Origin: Nostoc sp. UHCC 0302
GTDB lineage: Bacteria; Cyanobacteriota; Cyanobacteriia; Cyanobacteriales; Nostocaceae
Direction: 5' to 3'
Length of the DNA: 64,000 bases
Assembly: GCF_038096175.1 (NCBI RefSeq)
Contig: NZ_CP151099.1
Span: forward strand, 3,752,501 to 3,816,500
Part shown: in pieces, positions 27,027 through 36,590 of the stretch
How positions within the stretch are numbered: position 1 is the first letter of the stretch
Layout: each line of letters opens with the position of its first letter
The notes under the pieces: model-generated
Told to the model about the DNA's origin: nothing
The model's database searches: none
What the model saw: only the letters and a program-made list of their open reading frames with translations
Translations under genes and position numbers: made by a program

Positions 27027-27263
27027 TTAAGCTCTTTTCCTAATATCTAAATGCCATATTTTCTCTAACTTGGCAATTTGTTTGCGTAGAACCGCTGCGC
27101 GATATTTTTTATAGGTAATAAATCCTACCAACAAAATAATTGGAGTGATTATAGAAAATCCGATAAAAATATTAACATTTATATCAGTATGAGTCTTAGA
27201 GTTTACATTCAGGGTGTTGGAACTTGGTTGCTCTGTGGAATGTCCTTGCATAAATTTTTTCAT
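27027..27263 (-). CDS. Small single-span membrane protein, hypothetical
   Basis: Not recognised. The 78-residue product has a polar N-terminus rich in Asn, Ser and Thr (residues 1–30), one clear membrane helix (FIGFSIITPIILLVGFITY, about 32–51) and a basic, probably cytoplasmic tail (KKYRAAVLRKQIAKLEK). ATG 27263 is preferred over the TTG one codon upstream. It lies alone in AT-rich DNA upstream of the TPR gene and is supported only by length, composition and the membrane helix. Confidence 0.45.
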   Translation of the reverse strand: MKKFMQGHSTEQPSSNTLNVNSKTHTDINVNIFIGFSIITPIILLVGFITYKKYRAAVLRKQIAKLEKIWHLDIRKRA

Positions 27264-27775
27264 CAATAGTGTAAGTAGTTGACTATTAATAAACGTAAAC
27301 GCTCGTTACCATTGTCATGGATAAATAGTTAGTTACAAGCTAGTGCTAACTATTATTCATAGATGTTCAACAAAATTATGTTGACTAGCGTCCAGTTACT
27401 TAGTTCCTTATAGTAAAAGACTCCATCCGGAACCTTATCGATTTCTGATTACTTTTTAGCCATGAGGAACTGGCGCACTCAGCAACACCCTTCGGGAAGC
27501 GCAGGTCAACGGCATTTGCAATGGCTGCTCAATACTCCTAAATGTGCTGTAATTGCTAATGATCAGGGAAAAATGCTTGCTGGTGACAGCTACGATGTAA
27601 TAATTAATCAATGGAACTGGAAACTGGGTCAGTGTCTAATAACTAATAGACTTGACTAATTATGGTGATGAGATAAATGTTGCTGGTGTCACAGGTTGAA
27701 CAGAGGTGATTATTGTGACGCTCAAAGTTCTAGTGGCTGTAGTTTTTAGATTGATAAGGAATCCAAAATCCAGTA
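27264..27775. other. Intergenic region upstream of the aldo/keto reductase gene
   Basis: About 510 bp between the small membrane protein and the aldo/keto reductase. A 65-codon frame (27462–27659) has no recognisable protein features and I do not call it. No repeat, RNA gene or clear promoter was identified. Confidence 0.4.
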
Positions 27776-28957
27776 ATGCTATACAGAAGATTTGGACGCA
27801 CAGAATTACAAATGCCGGTGTTTTCTTGCGGCGGCATGAGATATCAGTTCAAATGGCAAGATGTTCCCGACGGGGAAATTCCTGCTGATAACCAGGCAAA
27901 TCTGGAAGCGACAATTAGACGAGCAGTTGAGGTTGGCATTAATCATATTGAAACTGCTCGTGGTTATGGTACTTCCGAAATGCAGTTGGGAAGAATACTG
28001 CCGAAATTTCCGCGCGAACAGTTGATTGTCCAAACAAAAATCAACCCCCAGGCAGATGCGAAAGAGTTCCGGGAGACATTTGAACAATCCCTGCGAAATC
28101 TCCAGTTAGATTACGTTGACCTTTTAGGGTTACACGGCATTAATCATGCTGAGTCATTAGACTACAGCATCCGTCCTGGTGGTTGCTTGGAAGTGGCGCA
28201 GCAGTTAAAAGCAGAAGGAAAAGTGAGATTTATTGGCTTTTCGACACATGGAGCAACAAATATAATTGTCGAGACAATTAATACCAATCAATTTGATTAT
28301 GTGAACCTGCACTGGTACTACATCAATCAATGGAATTGGGCAGCAATTGAAGCGGCTAAACGCCATGATATGGGGGTATTTATTATTAGCCCATCTGATA
28401 AAGGCGGGATGCTGTATAAACCACCGCAAAAGTTAGTAAACCTTTGCGCCCCATTGAGTCCAATGGTGTTTAATGATTTGTTTTGTTTAAGTCACCAAGA
28501 TGTGCATACTCTAAGTTTGGGAGCAGCAAAACCACAAGATTTTGATGAACACTTGAAGACTTTAGAATTATTGGATCGGGGATCGGAAATTTTGCCACCA
28601 ATTTTAGCAAGATTGGAAGAAGAAGCGATCGCCACTTTAGGAGAAGACTGGGTAAAAACTTGGGAGACTAATTTACCCACCTATGCAGAAACTCCCGGTG
28701 AGATAAATATTCGGGTAATTTTGTGGCTGCGGAATCTAGCGATCGCCTACGATTTAGTAGAGTACGCCAAAATGCGCTATAACCTGCTAGGTAACGGTAG
28801 TCACTGGTTCCCTGGTAACAAAGCAGACCGAATAGATGAATTCGACCTGCGGCAATGTTTATCTGGTAGTCCCCACGCTGATAAAATTCCCGAATTTTTA
28901 GCACAAGCGCATCAGATGTTGGCGGGTGAAGCGGTCAAGCGTCTAACTAAGGCTTAG
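27776..28957 (+). CDS. Aldo/keto reductase family protein
   Basis: This 393-residue TIM-barrel oxidoreductase resembles the COG1453 type. Three of the four catalytic tetrad residues are present: Tyr64 (ARGYGTSE), Lys88 (VQTKI) and His120 (LLGLHGIN). The tetrad Asp is replaced by Glu59 (INHIETARGYG). Residues 155–200 carry the family strand GKVRFIGFSTHG, and IISPSDKGGML corresponds to the cofactor loop. The C-terminal 130 residues form a helical extension; the two-Cys pattern of 4Fe-4S members was not evident there. Substrate unknown. ATG 27776; no operon partner. Confidence 0.82.
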   Translation: MLYRRFGRTELQMPVFSCGGMRYQFKWQDVPDGEIPADNQANLEATIRRAVEVGINHIETARGYGTSEMQLGRILPKFPREQLIVQTKINPQADAKEFRETFEQSLRNLQLDYVDLLGLHGINHAESLDYSIRPGGCLEVAQQLKAEGKVRFIGFSTHGATNIIVETINTNQFDYVNLHWYYINQWNWAAIEAAKRHDMGVFIISPSDKGGMLYKPPQKLVNLCAPLSPMVFNDLFCLSHQDVHTLSLGAAKPQDFDEHLKTLELLDRGSEILPPILARLEEEAIATLGEDWVKTWETNLPTYAETPGEINIRVILWLRNLAIAYDLVEYAKMRYNLLGNGSHWFPGNKADRIDEFDLRQCLSGSPHADKIPEFLAQAHQMLAGEAVKRLTKA

Positions 28958-29010
28958 AAGCGACTAGGGATTAGGGGAGTGGGAGAAGAAAGAACTAACT
29001 CTTGACTCTT

Positions 29011-29070
29011 GTAGAGAAGCGTAGACGCTCGAAGAGCGGCTTCTCGTAAGAGTATAATCGCGTCTCTACT
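29011..29070. repeat. 60-bp dispersed repeat, copy 1
   Basis: The block starting GTAGAGAAGCGTAGACGC and ending TCGCGTCTCTACT is 58/60 identical to 40656–40715. It contains the inverted core AGACGC…GCGTCT and CTCGAAGAGCGG. Both copies lie in short intergenic gaps. Confidence 0.85.
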
Positions 29071-29090
29071 CCTAATGCCCCAGCCCTAAT

Positions 29091-29118
29091 TACGAATTAC
29101 GAATTACGAATTACGAAT
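29091..29118. repeat. Heptanucleotide repeat TACGAAT x4
   Basis: Four perfect head-to-tail copies of TACGAAT, preceded by TAAT and followed by TATT, lie just past the 3' end of the CNNM/CorC gene. This is one of three heptamer arrays in the window. Confidence 0.85.
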
Positions 29119-29128
29119 TATTCCGTCC

Positions 29129-30463
29129 CTAATCCCCAGTCTCTGATTTCGTATCCACTGATTTATTTGCTATTGGCACGACTAGCACTTTATCAACGCG
29201 GTTGCCATCCATATCCATCACTTCAATCCGCATCTTCTGCCATTCAAAATGATCTGCGGCTGCTGGGATGCGGCCTAAATGGGTAATCACAAAACCACCC
29301 AATGTTTGATAACTGCCTCGTTCCTCCGATTCCCACTCTTCCATGCCGAAAAGTTCCAAGAACTCTTCTACAGGTAACATCCCATCTAATAACCAAGAAC
29401 CATCTTCTCGTTGCACAGCTTGGGGATTTTCTTCATCGTCAGCGTTGGGAACATCACCTACGATTTCGCTCATGATGTCATTGAGAGTGACTAATCCTTG
29501 AATGACACCATATTCATCGACTACTAGCGCCATGTGAGTGATGGTTTGCTTGAACAATTCCAAAACTTTCAAACCACGTGTGCTTTCTGGCACAAAGACA
29601 GGCTGTCGCAATCCTACCGTCAAATCCAAGGCTTCACCGCGAAAACTCCGGGCTAACAAATCAGTAACTGGGATAACACCCAGCACATTATCCAGTCCCC
29701 CTTGACAAACCGGATACCGGGAGTAAGCGCTATCAATCATTTTGTTGCGGTTTTCTTCGGCAGAGTCTTCTAAGTCTAACCAGACAATATCGGGACGAGG
29801 TGTCATCAAGTAGCTTACAGGACGATCACCTAAGCGAAAAACTCGCTCTACCATATCCTGTTCAGCTTCCTCAAAGGTTCCTGCTTCAGTGCCTTGCTCG
29901 ATTAAAATTTTAATTTCTTCCTCGGTTACTTGCGGCTCATCTGAGGGTGTAATTCCTAGCACTCGCAGCACCATATCAGTAGAAGCACTTAAAAGAAACA
30001 CCATCGGAGAAGCTAGCGCTGCTAAGGCTCGCATCGGAATAGCTACAACTGCCGCAATTCGTTCCGGGTTGTTTAATGCTAGACGCTTCGGTACTAGTTC
30101 GCCGACGATGAGTGACAAATAGGTGATAATTAAAACTACAATCCCAAAGGCGATCGGTTCACTATAAGCTGCCAAAAAGGGAACAAGCTTGATATAGACT
30201 GCGAGCCGATTAGCAATTGTTGCTCCTCCGAAAGCACCAGTCAGAATACCGATTAGAGAAATACCGACTTGAACCGTTGAGAGGAAATGATTTGGAGACT
30301 CCGCGAGTTTCAATGCTACCCTTGCCTTGGCATCTCCCTGATTGGCAAGCTGCTGTAGCCTGACCTTACGCGCCGAGACAATTGCCATCTCAGACATGGA
30401 AAATATACCGTTGGCAATAATTAGAACCAAAATGATTAAAATTTCAAAAGTGATGGAGGACAT
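29129..30463 (-). CDS. CNNM/CorC-type membrane protein with CBS domains
   Basis: The 444-residue protein has an N-terminal CNNM (DUF21) membrane domain with about four helices (ITFEILIILVLIIANGIFSM; FLSTVQVGISLIGILTGA; FGIVVLIITYLSLIVGELVP; PMVFLLSASTDMVL), a tandem CBS pair (MTPRPDIVWLDLEDSAEENR to GLVTLNDIMSEIVGDVP) and the C-terminal CorC_HlyC domain. Relatives transport or regulate Mg2+; the old name hemolysin is misleading. The acidic linker TEEEIKILIEQGTEAGTFEE before CBS is typical. ATG 30463; divergent from mfd. Confidence 0.9.
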   Translation of the reverse strand: MSSITFEILIILVLIIANGIFSMSEMAIVSARKVRLQQLANQGDAKARVALKLAESPNHFLSTVQVGISLIGILTGAFGGATIANRLAVYIKLVPFLAAYSEPIAFGIVVLIITYLSLIVGELVPKRLALNNPERIAAVVAIPMRALAALASPMVFLLSASTDMVLRVLGITPSDEPQVTEEEIKILIEQGTEAGTFEEAEQDMVERVFRLGDRPVSYLMTPRPDIVWLDLEDSAEENRNKMIDSAYSRYPVCQGGLDNVLGVIPVTDLLARSFRGEALDLTVGLRQPVFVPESTRGLKVLELFKQTITHMALVVDEYGVIQGLVTLNDIMSEIVGDVPNADDEENPQAVQREDGSWLLDGMLPVEEFLELFGMEEWESEERGSYQTLGGFVITHLGRIPAAADHFEWQKMRIEVMDMDGNRVDKVLVVPIANKSVDTKSETGD

Positions 30464-30706
30464 GTTTAAAATTGCCGCTTATCAGAGCGAACTTAGCTCA
30501 ACTCCTAGTATCTAGTATTAAAGGTGTTTCGATAAATGCTTTGACTGTACACAAAGTAATAGTTATAGTTCTTTGGTCTATATAGTAGCTATGCATTAAT
30601 TCTTCCACAGAAAGAATGATTCAGACTGTTAACACTTTTAAAATAGTTGACATAACTGCCTGCAAATTTTCTGCCCTGCAACGACTCCCACATCTAGATA
30701 AAAGTT

Positions 30707-33700
30707 ATGGCATTTTCTTCTATTGTGCGTGCTTTAGCGCGATCGCCACTCACCACAGAATTTATTTCTAAGCTTAATCGACAACAGGAATTACGGTTAA
30801 ATGGTATTTCCCGGTTACCCAAGGGCTTAGTAGCTTCAGCATTAGCACAAAATCAGGACAGAAATTTGTTCGTTGTCTGCGCCACGTTAGAAGAAGCGGG
30901 ACGCGTTTACGCACAACTAGAGGCAATGGGATGGAACAACGTTCATTTTTACCCCACCTCAGAGGCTTCCCCCTACGAGCCTTTTGACCCGGAAACCGAA
31001 ATGAGTTGGGGACAAATGCAGGTGTTGGCAGATTTGGTCATAAGGAACTGGGGACTAGGGGCTGGGGACTGGGAAACAGGCAAAACTCTCCCTAATACCC
31101 AATCTCCAATCCCCAATCCCGGAGCGAAGCGACCCTTGGCAATTGTTGCCACTCAAGGAGCGTTGCAACCCCACCTACCGCCGCCAGAAGCTTTTCAACC
31201 ATTCTGCCTGACCCTGAAACGGGGCATGGAATTCGACCTGAATACCTTTAGTGAGAAAATAACTATCCTTGGATACGAACGAGTGCCTTTGGTGGAAACA
31301 GAAGGTCAATGGAGTCGGCGCGGCGATATTGTTGATGTGTTTCCAGTTTCGTCAGAATTACCAGTCCGGCTGGAATGGTTTGGTGATGAAATCGAGCAAA
31401 TACGAGAATTTGACCCCTCAACTCAACGTTCTGCCCTTGACAAAGTTGACCAGCTAATTCTTACCCCCAGTAGCTTTGCTCCCATCGTCATGGCAGCACT
31501 CAAAGACAGTGCTGAGTTCCAAGTGCTGAGTGCTGAGTTAAATTCTGACTCAGCAATTAAAACTCAGGACGGGCTAAACGCCCCGCTACCGCTAACAGGA
31601 CTAATTGAAGGTAGCCGTCGCTTCTTGGGGTTAGCTTTTGAGCAGCCAGCTTCTCTTTTGGACTATTTACCAGAAAATACCCTAATTGCCATTGATGAAC
31701 CAGAACAGTGTCATGCTCATAGCGATCGCTGGGTAGAAAATGCTGAGGAACAATGGAGAATAATGGGGCATGGGGAAGAGCCTACTCCCTTAACATTGCC
31801 GAAAATCCACCGCTCGTTTGATGATTGTCTAGCGGATGTAGCGAAATTTAAAACATTATATTTATCGGAACTAGCAGAGGAAAATAGTGGTATTAATCTT
31901 GCTAGCAGGTCTGTACCAGTTACACCACATCAGTTTGGCAAACTTGCTGAAACATTGCGACAAGAGCGCGATCGCAATTTCTCTATTTGGTTGATTTCGG
32001 CACAGCCTTCGCGTTCTGTGTCTCTATTACAAGAACACGACTGTCCGGCTCAATTTATCCCTAATCCCCGCGACTACCAAGCGATTGACAAGCTACAAAT
32101 TAACCACACTCCAATAGCTCTCAAATATTCTGGGCTTGCGGAACTAGAAGGCTTTATCCTGCCTACATTTCGACTTGTAGTCATTACTGACCGCGAATTT
32201 TATGGGCAGCATTCCTTAGCGACTCCCGGCTATCTCCGCAAGCGCCGCAAAGCTACTTCTAAGCAAGTTGACGCCAATAAGTTGCGTCCAGGGGATTATG
32301 TAGTTCACAGAAATCATGGCGTTGGTAAATTTGTCAAGCTAGAAAGTCTGACGATTAACAATGAAACCCGTGATTATTTGGTGGTGCAGTATGCTGATGG
32401 GTTACTCAGAGTTGCGGCTGACCAAGTAGGTGCGCTATCTCGGTTCCGTAGCACAGGCGATAAAGCCCCGGAACTCAACAAGATGACTGGGAAAGCTTGG
32501 GAAAATACCAAGAATAAAGTCCGCAAAGCAATCAAAAAATTGGCGGTGGACTTGCTGAAATTGTACGCAGCGCGATCGCAACAACAAGGTTTTAGCTATC
32601 CAGCAGATATGCCTTGGCAAGAGGAGTTAGAAGATTCGTTCCCCTACCAACCGACAACGGATCAGCTAAAAGCTGTCCAAGATGTAAAAAGAGACATGGA
32701 AAGCGATCGCCCAATGGATCGCTTAGTTTGTGGCGATGTCGGTTTTGGCAAAACAGAAGTAGCTATTCGGGCTATTTTTAAAGCAGTTACCTCTGGTAAA
32801 CAAGTAGCCCTGCTTGCACCTACTACCATTTTGACGCAACAGCACTACCACACCCTCAAAGAACGTTTTGCCCCCTATCCTGTAAATGTCGGTCTACTCA
32901 ACCGTTTCCGTAGTGCTGAAGAAAGGCGTACTATCCAAAAGCGACTAGCAACTGGAGAATTAGATGTAGTTGTTGGTACACACCAACTTTTAGGTAAAGG
33001 TGTGGAATTCAAAGATTTAGGATTATTGGTGGTAGATGAAGAACAGCGGTTTGGGGTGAACCAGAAAGAAAAAATAAAAAGCTTGAAAACTCAGGTTGAT
33101 GTGCTTACCCTCTCTGCAACTCCGATTCCTCGCACCCTGTATATGTCATTGTCGGGTATCCGGGAAATGAGTTTGATTACCACACCACCCCCAACCAGAC
33201 GCCCAATTAAAACTCATCTTGCACCACTAAATTCCGAAAGCATCCGCACTGCGATTCGTCAAGAATTAGATAGAGGTGGACAAGTATTTTATGTAGTACC
33301 GCGAGTTAATGGAATTGAAGAGACAACGACAAATTTGCGAGAGATGATACCGGGGGGAAGGTTTGCGATCGCTCACGGTCAAATGGATGAAAGCGAGTTA
33401 GAATCAACCATGCTCACTTTCAGTAATGGTGAAGCAGATATCCTCGTTTGTACAACAATTATTGAATCTGGTTTAGATATTCCACGAGTCAACACCATTT
33501 TGATTGAAGATGCTCACCGCTTCGGCTTATCACAGCTGTATCAGTTACGCGGTCGTGTGGGACGTGCAGGTATACAAGCTCACGCGTGGTTATTTTATCC
33601 GAAACAAAGGGCGTTATCTGATGCGGCAAGACAAAGGTTACGCGCGATTCAGGAATTCACGCAACTAGGTTCTGGATATCAGTTGGCGATGCGCGACATG

Positions 33701-34297
33701 GAAATTAGAGGTGTGGGTAACTTGCTAGGTGCAGAACAATCCGGTCAAATGGATGCGATCGGTTTTGATTTGTATATGGAAATGCTAGAAGAAGCAATTC
33801 GAGAAATCCGCGGACAAGAAATTCCGCAAGTTGATGATACGCAGATTGACCTCAACCTGACGGCGTTTATCCCAGCAGATTATATTACCGATTTGGATCA
33901 AAAGATGAGTGCTTACCGAGCAGTAGCCACAGCTAAATCTAAAGAAGAATTAACGCAAATTGCTGGCGAGTGGAGCGATCGCTTTGGTACTTTACCTGTA
34001 CCTGCAAATCAACTTTTGCGAGTCATGGAACTTAAACAACTTGCGAAAAAGCTCGGATTTAGTCGCATTAAACCAGAGAATAAACAGCACGTCGTTTTAG
34101 AAACACCAATGGAAGAACCAGCTTGGAATTTGTTAGCGGCGAATCTACCCGAAAATCTGAGGACGCGCTTTGTATATTCTCCAGGTAAAGTTACAGTGAG
34201 AGGTTTAGCCGTTTTCAAAGCAGATCAACAATTGCAAAGTCTAATTGATGCTTTAGGCAAAATGCAGGGTGCGATTCCAGAGGCGGCTGTTGTTTGA
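30707..34297 (+). CDS. mfd: Transcription-repair coupling factor Mfd
   Basis: Releases RNA polymerase stalled at DNA lesions and recruits UvrAB. The 1,196-residue protein has the UvrB-like N-terminal modules, the RNA-polymerase-interacting domain ([19 protein letters not shown]), a RecG-like motor with Walker [16 protein letters not shown] box [21 protein letters not shown] and GRVGRAG, and the C-terminal TRCF domain. It is longer than E. coli Mfd (1,148) partly because intergenic-type repeats are inserted in frame at about residues 113–142, 268–298 and near 352–361. The frame is open throughout. ATG 30707. Confidence 0.95.
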   Translation: MAFSSIVRALARSPLTTEFISKLNRQQELRLNGISRLPKGLVASALAQNQDRNLFVVCATLEEAGRVYAQLEAMGWNNVHFYPTSEASPYEPFDPETEMSWGQMQVLADLVIRNWGLGAGDWETGKTLPNTQSPIPNPGAKRPLAIVATQGALQPHLPPPEAFQPFCLTLKRGMEFDLNTFSEKITILGYERVPLVETEGQWSRRGDIVDVFPVSSELPVRLEWFGDEIEQIREFDPSTQRSALDKVDQLILTPSSFAPIVMAALKDSAEFQVLSAELNSDSAIKTQDGLNAPLPLTGLIEGSRRFLGLAFEQPASLLDYLPENTLIAIDEPEQCHAHSDRWVENAEEQWRIMGHGEEPTPLTLPKIHRSFDDCLADVAKFKTLYLSELAEENSGINLASRSVPVTPHQFGKLAETLRQERDRNFSIWLISAQPSRSVSLLQEHDCPAQFIPNPRDYQAIDKLQINHTPIALKYSGLAELEGFILPTFRLVVITDREFYGQHSLATPGYLRKRRKATSKQVDANKLRPGDYVVHRNHGVGKFVKLESLTINNETRDYLVVQYADGLLRVAADQVGALSRFRSTGDKAPELNKMTGKAWENTKNKVRKAIKKLAVDLLKLYAARSQQQGFSYPADMPWQEELEDSFPYQPTTDQLKAVQDVKRDMESDRPMDRLVCGDVGFGKTEVAIRAIFKAVTSGKQVALLAPTTILTQQHYHTLKERFAPYPVNVGLLNRFRSAEERRTIQKRLATGELDVVVGTHQLLGKGVEFKDLGLLVVDEEQRFGVNQKEKIKSLKTQVDVLTLSATPIPRTLYMSLSGIREMSLITTPPPTRRPIKTHLAPLNSESIRTAIRQELDRGGQVFYVVPRVNGIEETTTNLREMIPGGRFAIAHGQMDESELESTMLTFSNGEADILVCTTIIESGLDIPRVNTILIEDAHRFGLSQLYQLRGRVGRAGIQAHAWLFYPKQRALSDAARQRLRAIQEFTQLGSGYQLAMRDMEIRGVGNLLGAEQSGQMDAIGFDLYMEMLEEAIREIRGQEIPQVDDTQIDLNLTAFIPADYITDLDQKMSAYRAVATAKSKEELTQIAGEWSDRFGTLPVPANQLLRVMELKQLAKKLGFSRIKPENKQHVVLETPMEEPAWNLLAANLPENLRTRFVYSPGKVTVRGLAVFKADQQLQSLIDALGKMQGAIPEAAVV

Positions 34298-34465
34298 TCA
34301 GGGTTTAACCTTATACCTCTTGTATCGCTGTGGAAAGAAAAAATGTAATACCTTATTCAGTTAATATGGCTTTTTGTGTTTTGTAAGAATAATGCTTGAG
34401 GTGAATAGTTGAGAGCAAACAAGTATGGTTTTTAGCATAGTCTAGACAATTAGCTCAATAATAAA

Positions 34466-34669
34466 ATGAAAATCAAAGCAATAATTCATCCAGCAGAAGA
34501 AGGAGGCTATTGGGCAGAGGTTCCCGCGCTTCCCGGTTGCATTACTGAAGGCGACACGATGGAAGAAGTGATGACTAATTTAAAGGATGCTATTGAAGGT
34601 TGGCTCGATGTTGCTAACAACCGTGATGCAGTTGAGTCAAACGCTCAGATTGTCGAAATTGCTGTATGA
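34466..34669 (+). CDS. hicB: HicB-family antitoxin (second locus)
   Basis: The 67-residue protein has the minimal HicB fold: MKIKAIIHPAEEGGYWAEVP, LPGCITEGDTMEEVMTNLKDA, and ends without a DNA-binding domain. It partners the HicA encoded downstream, whose ATG overlaps the hicB stop (ATGA). It diverges strongly from the HicB at 7480–7698, so the two loci are probably independent acquisitions rather than a recent duplication. Confidence 0.88.
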   Translation: MKIKAIIHPAEEGGYWAEVPALPGCITEGDTMEEVMTNLKDAIEGWLDVANNRDAVESNAQIVEIAV

Positions 34670-34875
34670 AATCTGTTTCTGGTAAACAATTGTGTAAAAT
34701 TGTGGAGCAAAAAGGTTGGGTTTTACGAAGAATTACTGGCAGTCATTACATCTACGAAAACCCTGAACTAGACCAAATTCTGTCAATTCCTGTTCACCGC
34801 AATCAAGACTTGAAAGTCGGAACATTGAGAGCTTTGATGAAAATAGCCCAGCTATATGAGGAAGATTTGCTTTAG
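34666..34875 (+). CDS. hicA: HicA-family mRNA interferase toxin (second locus)
   Basis: The 69-residue HicA protein has VSGKQLCKIVEQKGWVLRR, then the catalytic GSH (RRITGSHYIYENP) and a C-terminal VGTLRALMKIAQL helix. The 4-bp overlap with hicB indicates coupled translation. Immediately downstream is a decayed Phd/Doc-type locus, so this is a region where toxin-antitoxin genes accumulate. Confidence 0.9.
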   Translation: MKSVSGKQLCKIVEQKGWVLRRITGSHYIYENPELDQILSIPVHRNQDLKVGTLRALMKIAQLYEEDLL

Positions 34876-34974
34876 ATGTAGGGTGTGTTACCGCGACAGC
34901 GTAACGCACCTTAATAAATGACCTCAAGATAATGAGTGTTACATTCTAATCAGAGATGGACAAGAAAAATAGTT

Positions 34975-35169
34975 ATGGCTTCTATCACCATTGAAATTCC
35001 AGATAGCCAATTACAAAAGCTAGAAGATTTAGCAAGAGTGCATAATATTTCTCCTGAAGCTTTGCTTAGTGCCACTATAGAAGACTGATTGAGTTCTCAA
35101 AAAGGTGACTTTACCGATGCAGCGAATTAAGTGCTGAAAAAAATGCTGAACTATACCGACGTTTGGCAT
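34975..35169 (+). pseudogene. Decayed antitoxin gene next to the Doc fragment
   Basis: From ATG 34975 the frame reads MASITIEIPDSQLQKLEDLA…SPEALL, an N-terminus typical of small cyanobacterial DNA-binding antitoxins. It hits TGA after IED and TAA after DAAN before its natural TAA, which overlaps the start of the doc fragment (TAATG). The 64-codon length and the overlap with the next start show that this was once an intact operon. The two nonsense changes make it inactive. Confidence 0.65.
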
Positions 35170-35170
35170 A

Positions 35171-35365
35171 ATGCGTTATTTGTCATTAGTTGAGGTGCTG
35201 GATCTACATCGTCAAATTCTTGAACAGTCAGGAGGGACAATAGGCATCCGGGATTTAGGTGGCTTAGAATCTGCGATCGCAACTGTAACAAAAAAAGAGT
35301 GCAATATAAAATTACGTTCTTTAAACTTTAGTTTTATAGGATATGAGGTTATCATCCTCATCTGA
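35171..35365 (+). pseudogene. doc: Truncated Doc/Fic-type toxin gene
   Basis: The first 37 residues, RYLSLVEVLDLHRQILEQSGG…RDLGGLESAIA, are the N-terminus of the death-on-curing (Doc) family, whose members are about 125 residues long. After about 35281 the sequence departs into unrelated AT-rich DNA, and the catalytic HPFxDGNKR motif is absent. The open frame continues to 35365 only by chance and overlaps the end of the gene on the opposite strand. Confidence 0.75.
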
Positions 35366-36037
35366 GGTGATAACAAATAGTTCAACTCCTTCGAGAGGTT
35401 TAGGAGCAATGGGATATCGGTTTTTACTTCTGTACTGTTTCGAGCCAATTTCATTTGTATAAAATTCTCCTAACCAATTGTCCACAGCTATTGCAAAATT
35501 ATTTATTTCATCGTCATCTTGAGTTTTATTTTTATTAGACAATCTCTTAAAAAAAGTTTCAGATATCTTATCATTCACTTGAGCAAACGATACACAAGCT
35601 CCTTCATATGGATTTATTATTACTGCATATAATGCATTTAATATTCTTGATGCTTGTTCTCTAGCCCGAATGTATGTGGGATGTATATGGGGATGATAGA
35701 GCTTATTTGGTTTTGGGCGATAACAGAATACCTCAAAGCCAGAACAAATTATTTTAGGATCATTATTTTCAAGATGTAAGCTGTTCAACATATCCTTCAA
35801 TCCCGAATCCTTAAAAGTAATCATCTCAGCATGGGTTACCTCAGTATCGAAATCGATTTTATAGATGCGAATCATTATGATAGGCTGATGCCGCCAAACA
35901 ATAAGCCCCACTTCGTCACTCCTGATTATTTCACCAACAAATAGGCAAAGGCTATTGATAAATCCTTGTGTAGTATTAGTATCAAACACTTTGCTAAAAG
36001 CCCATTTAATATCAGTTACTTTAATTGTTTTATTCAT
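35321..36037 (-). CDS. Hypothetical protein, AT-rich orphan
   Basis: Not recognised. The 238-residue product is soluble, with no signal or membrane helix. Notable segments are SEVGLIVWRHQ-like RSDEVGLIVWRHQPIIMIRIY, a CYRPKPNKLYHPHIHPTY stretch with clustered His/Tyr, and a Lys/Asn-rich middle (RLSNKNKTQDDDEINNFA). Base composition is visibly more AT-rich than neighbouring housekeeping genes, which with the surrounding toxin-antitoxin debris suggests recent acquisition. Its 3' end overlaps the truncated doc frame. A domain search would be needed to place it. Confidence 0.55.
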   Translation of the reverse strand: MNKTIKVTDIKWAFSKVFDTNTTQGFINSLCLFVGEIIRSDEVGLIVWRHQPIIMIRIYKIDFDTEVTHAEMITFKDSGLKDMLNSLHLENNDPKIICSGFEVFCYRPKPNKLYHPHIHPTYIRAREQASRILNALYAVIINPYEGACVSFAQVNDKISETFFKRLSNKNKTQDDDEINNFAIAVDNWLGEFYTNEIGSKQYRSKNRYPIAPKPLEGVELFVITSDEDDNLISYKTKV

Positions 36038-36173
36038 AGTTTATAGTTTTTTAACTAAAATTTAGTAAATCTGTATTACCAATAATATATTTTAAATGAA
36101 CAATACTGAATATGTTACGTGCTGAAAATTAGTAGGTACAGGCTAAAATAAAGAGAAACTTTCGGTCTTGTTC

Positions 36174-36590
36174 ATGTCTTCTCCACAGGTTCCATCTAGT
36201 TCTTCTTCATCAAAGAAACAACTGACATCACGTGAAAAGGCAGAAAAAATTTTAGCAGCAGTCTTAGAGCCTATTGATGTCGTCGGTAAAGCTTTGATGG
36301 GCGACCTATGGAAGACTCTTTACGAGTCTGTACAGGATGCGCTCGCGCTTAGTCTGTTACTCCACATTCCGAGCTTAATTGGAACATTAATTTTGGGTAA
36401 AGAGTTCTCAGGGTTTGATACATGTATGCGGGAAAGCCCATTTGGAGTTAATCGCTTTGCCTGTTTCATTATTGTTACTTCCGACTTTTGCCTTTGGATT
36501 GTTCTAGCAGGCCGTATAATAAGCCGCTTTTTATCAGACCTTAACCAACTTCTTGCAAAGAAGGGAGGTAAATATGTCGGTAAACCCTAA
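36174..36590 (+). CDS. Hypothetical membrane protein upstream of the pentapeptide gene
   Basis: Not recognised. The 138-residue product has a Ser-rich polar N-terminus (residues 1–20), an amphipathic region (REKAEKILAAVLEPIDVVG) and two hydrophobic segments, ALALSLLLHIPSLIGTLILG (about 60–80) and CFIIVTSDFCLWIVLAGRII (about 100–120). It overlaps the following pentapeptide gene by 17 bp, so the two are translationally coupled and probably act together at the membrane. ATG 36174 is preferred over TTG 36168. Confidence 0.6.
   Translation: MSSPQVPSSSSSSKKQLTSREKAEKILAAVLEPIDVVGKALMGDLWKTLYESVQDALALSLLLHIPSLIGTLILGKEFSGFDTCMRESPFGVNRFACFIIVTSDFCLWIVLAGRIISRFLSDLNQLLAKKGGKYVGKP

Noticed and set aside
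27462-27659. 65-codon frame before the aldo/keto reductase gene
   Set aside because: No recognisable family, no ribosome-binding site, typical chance length.
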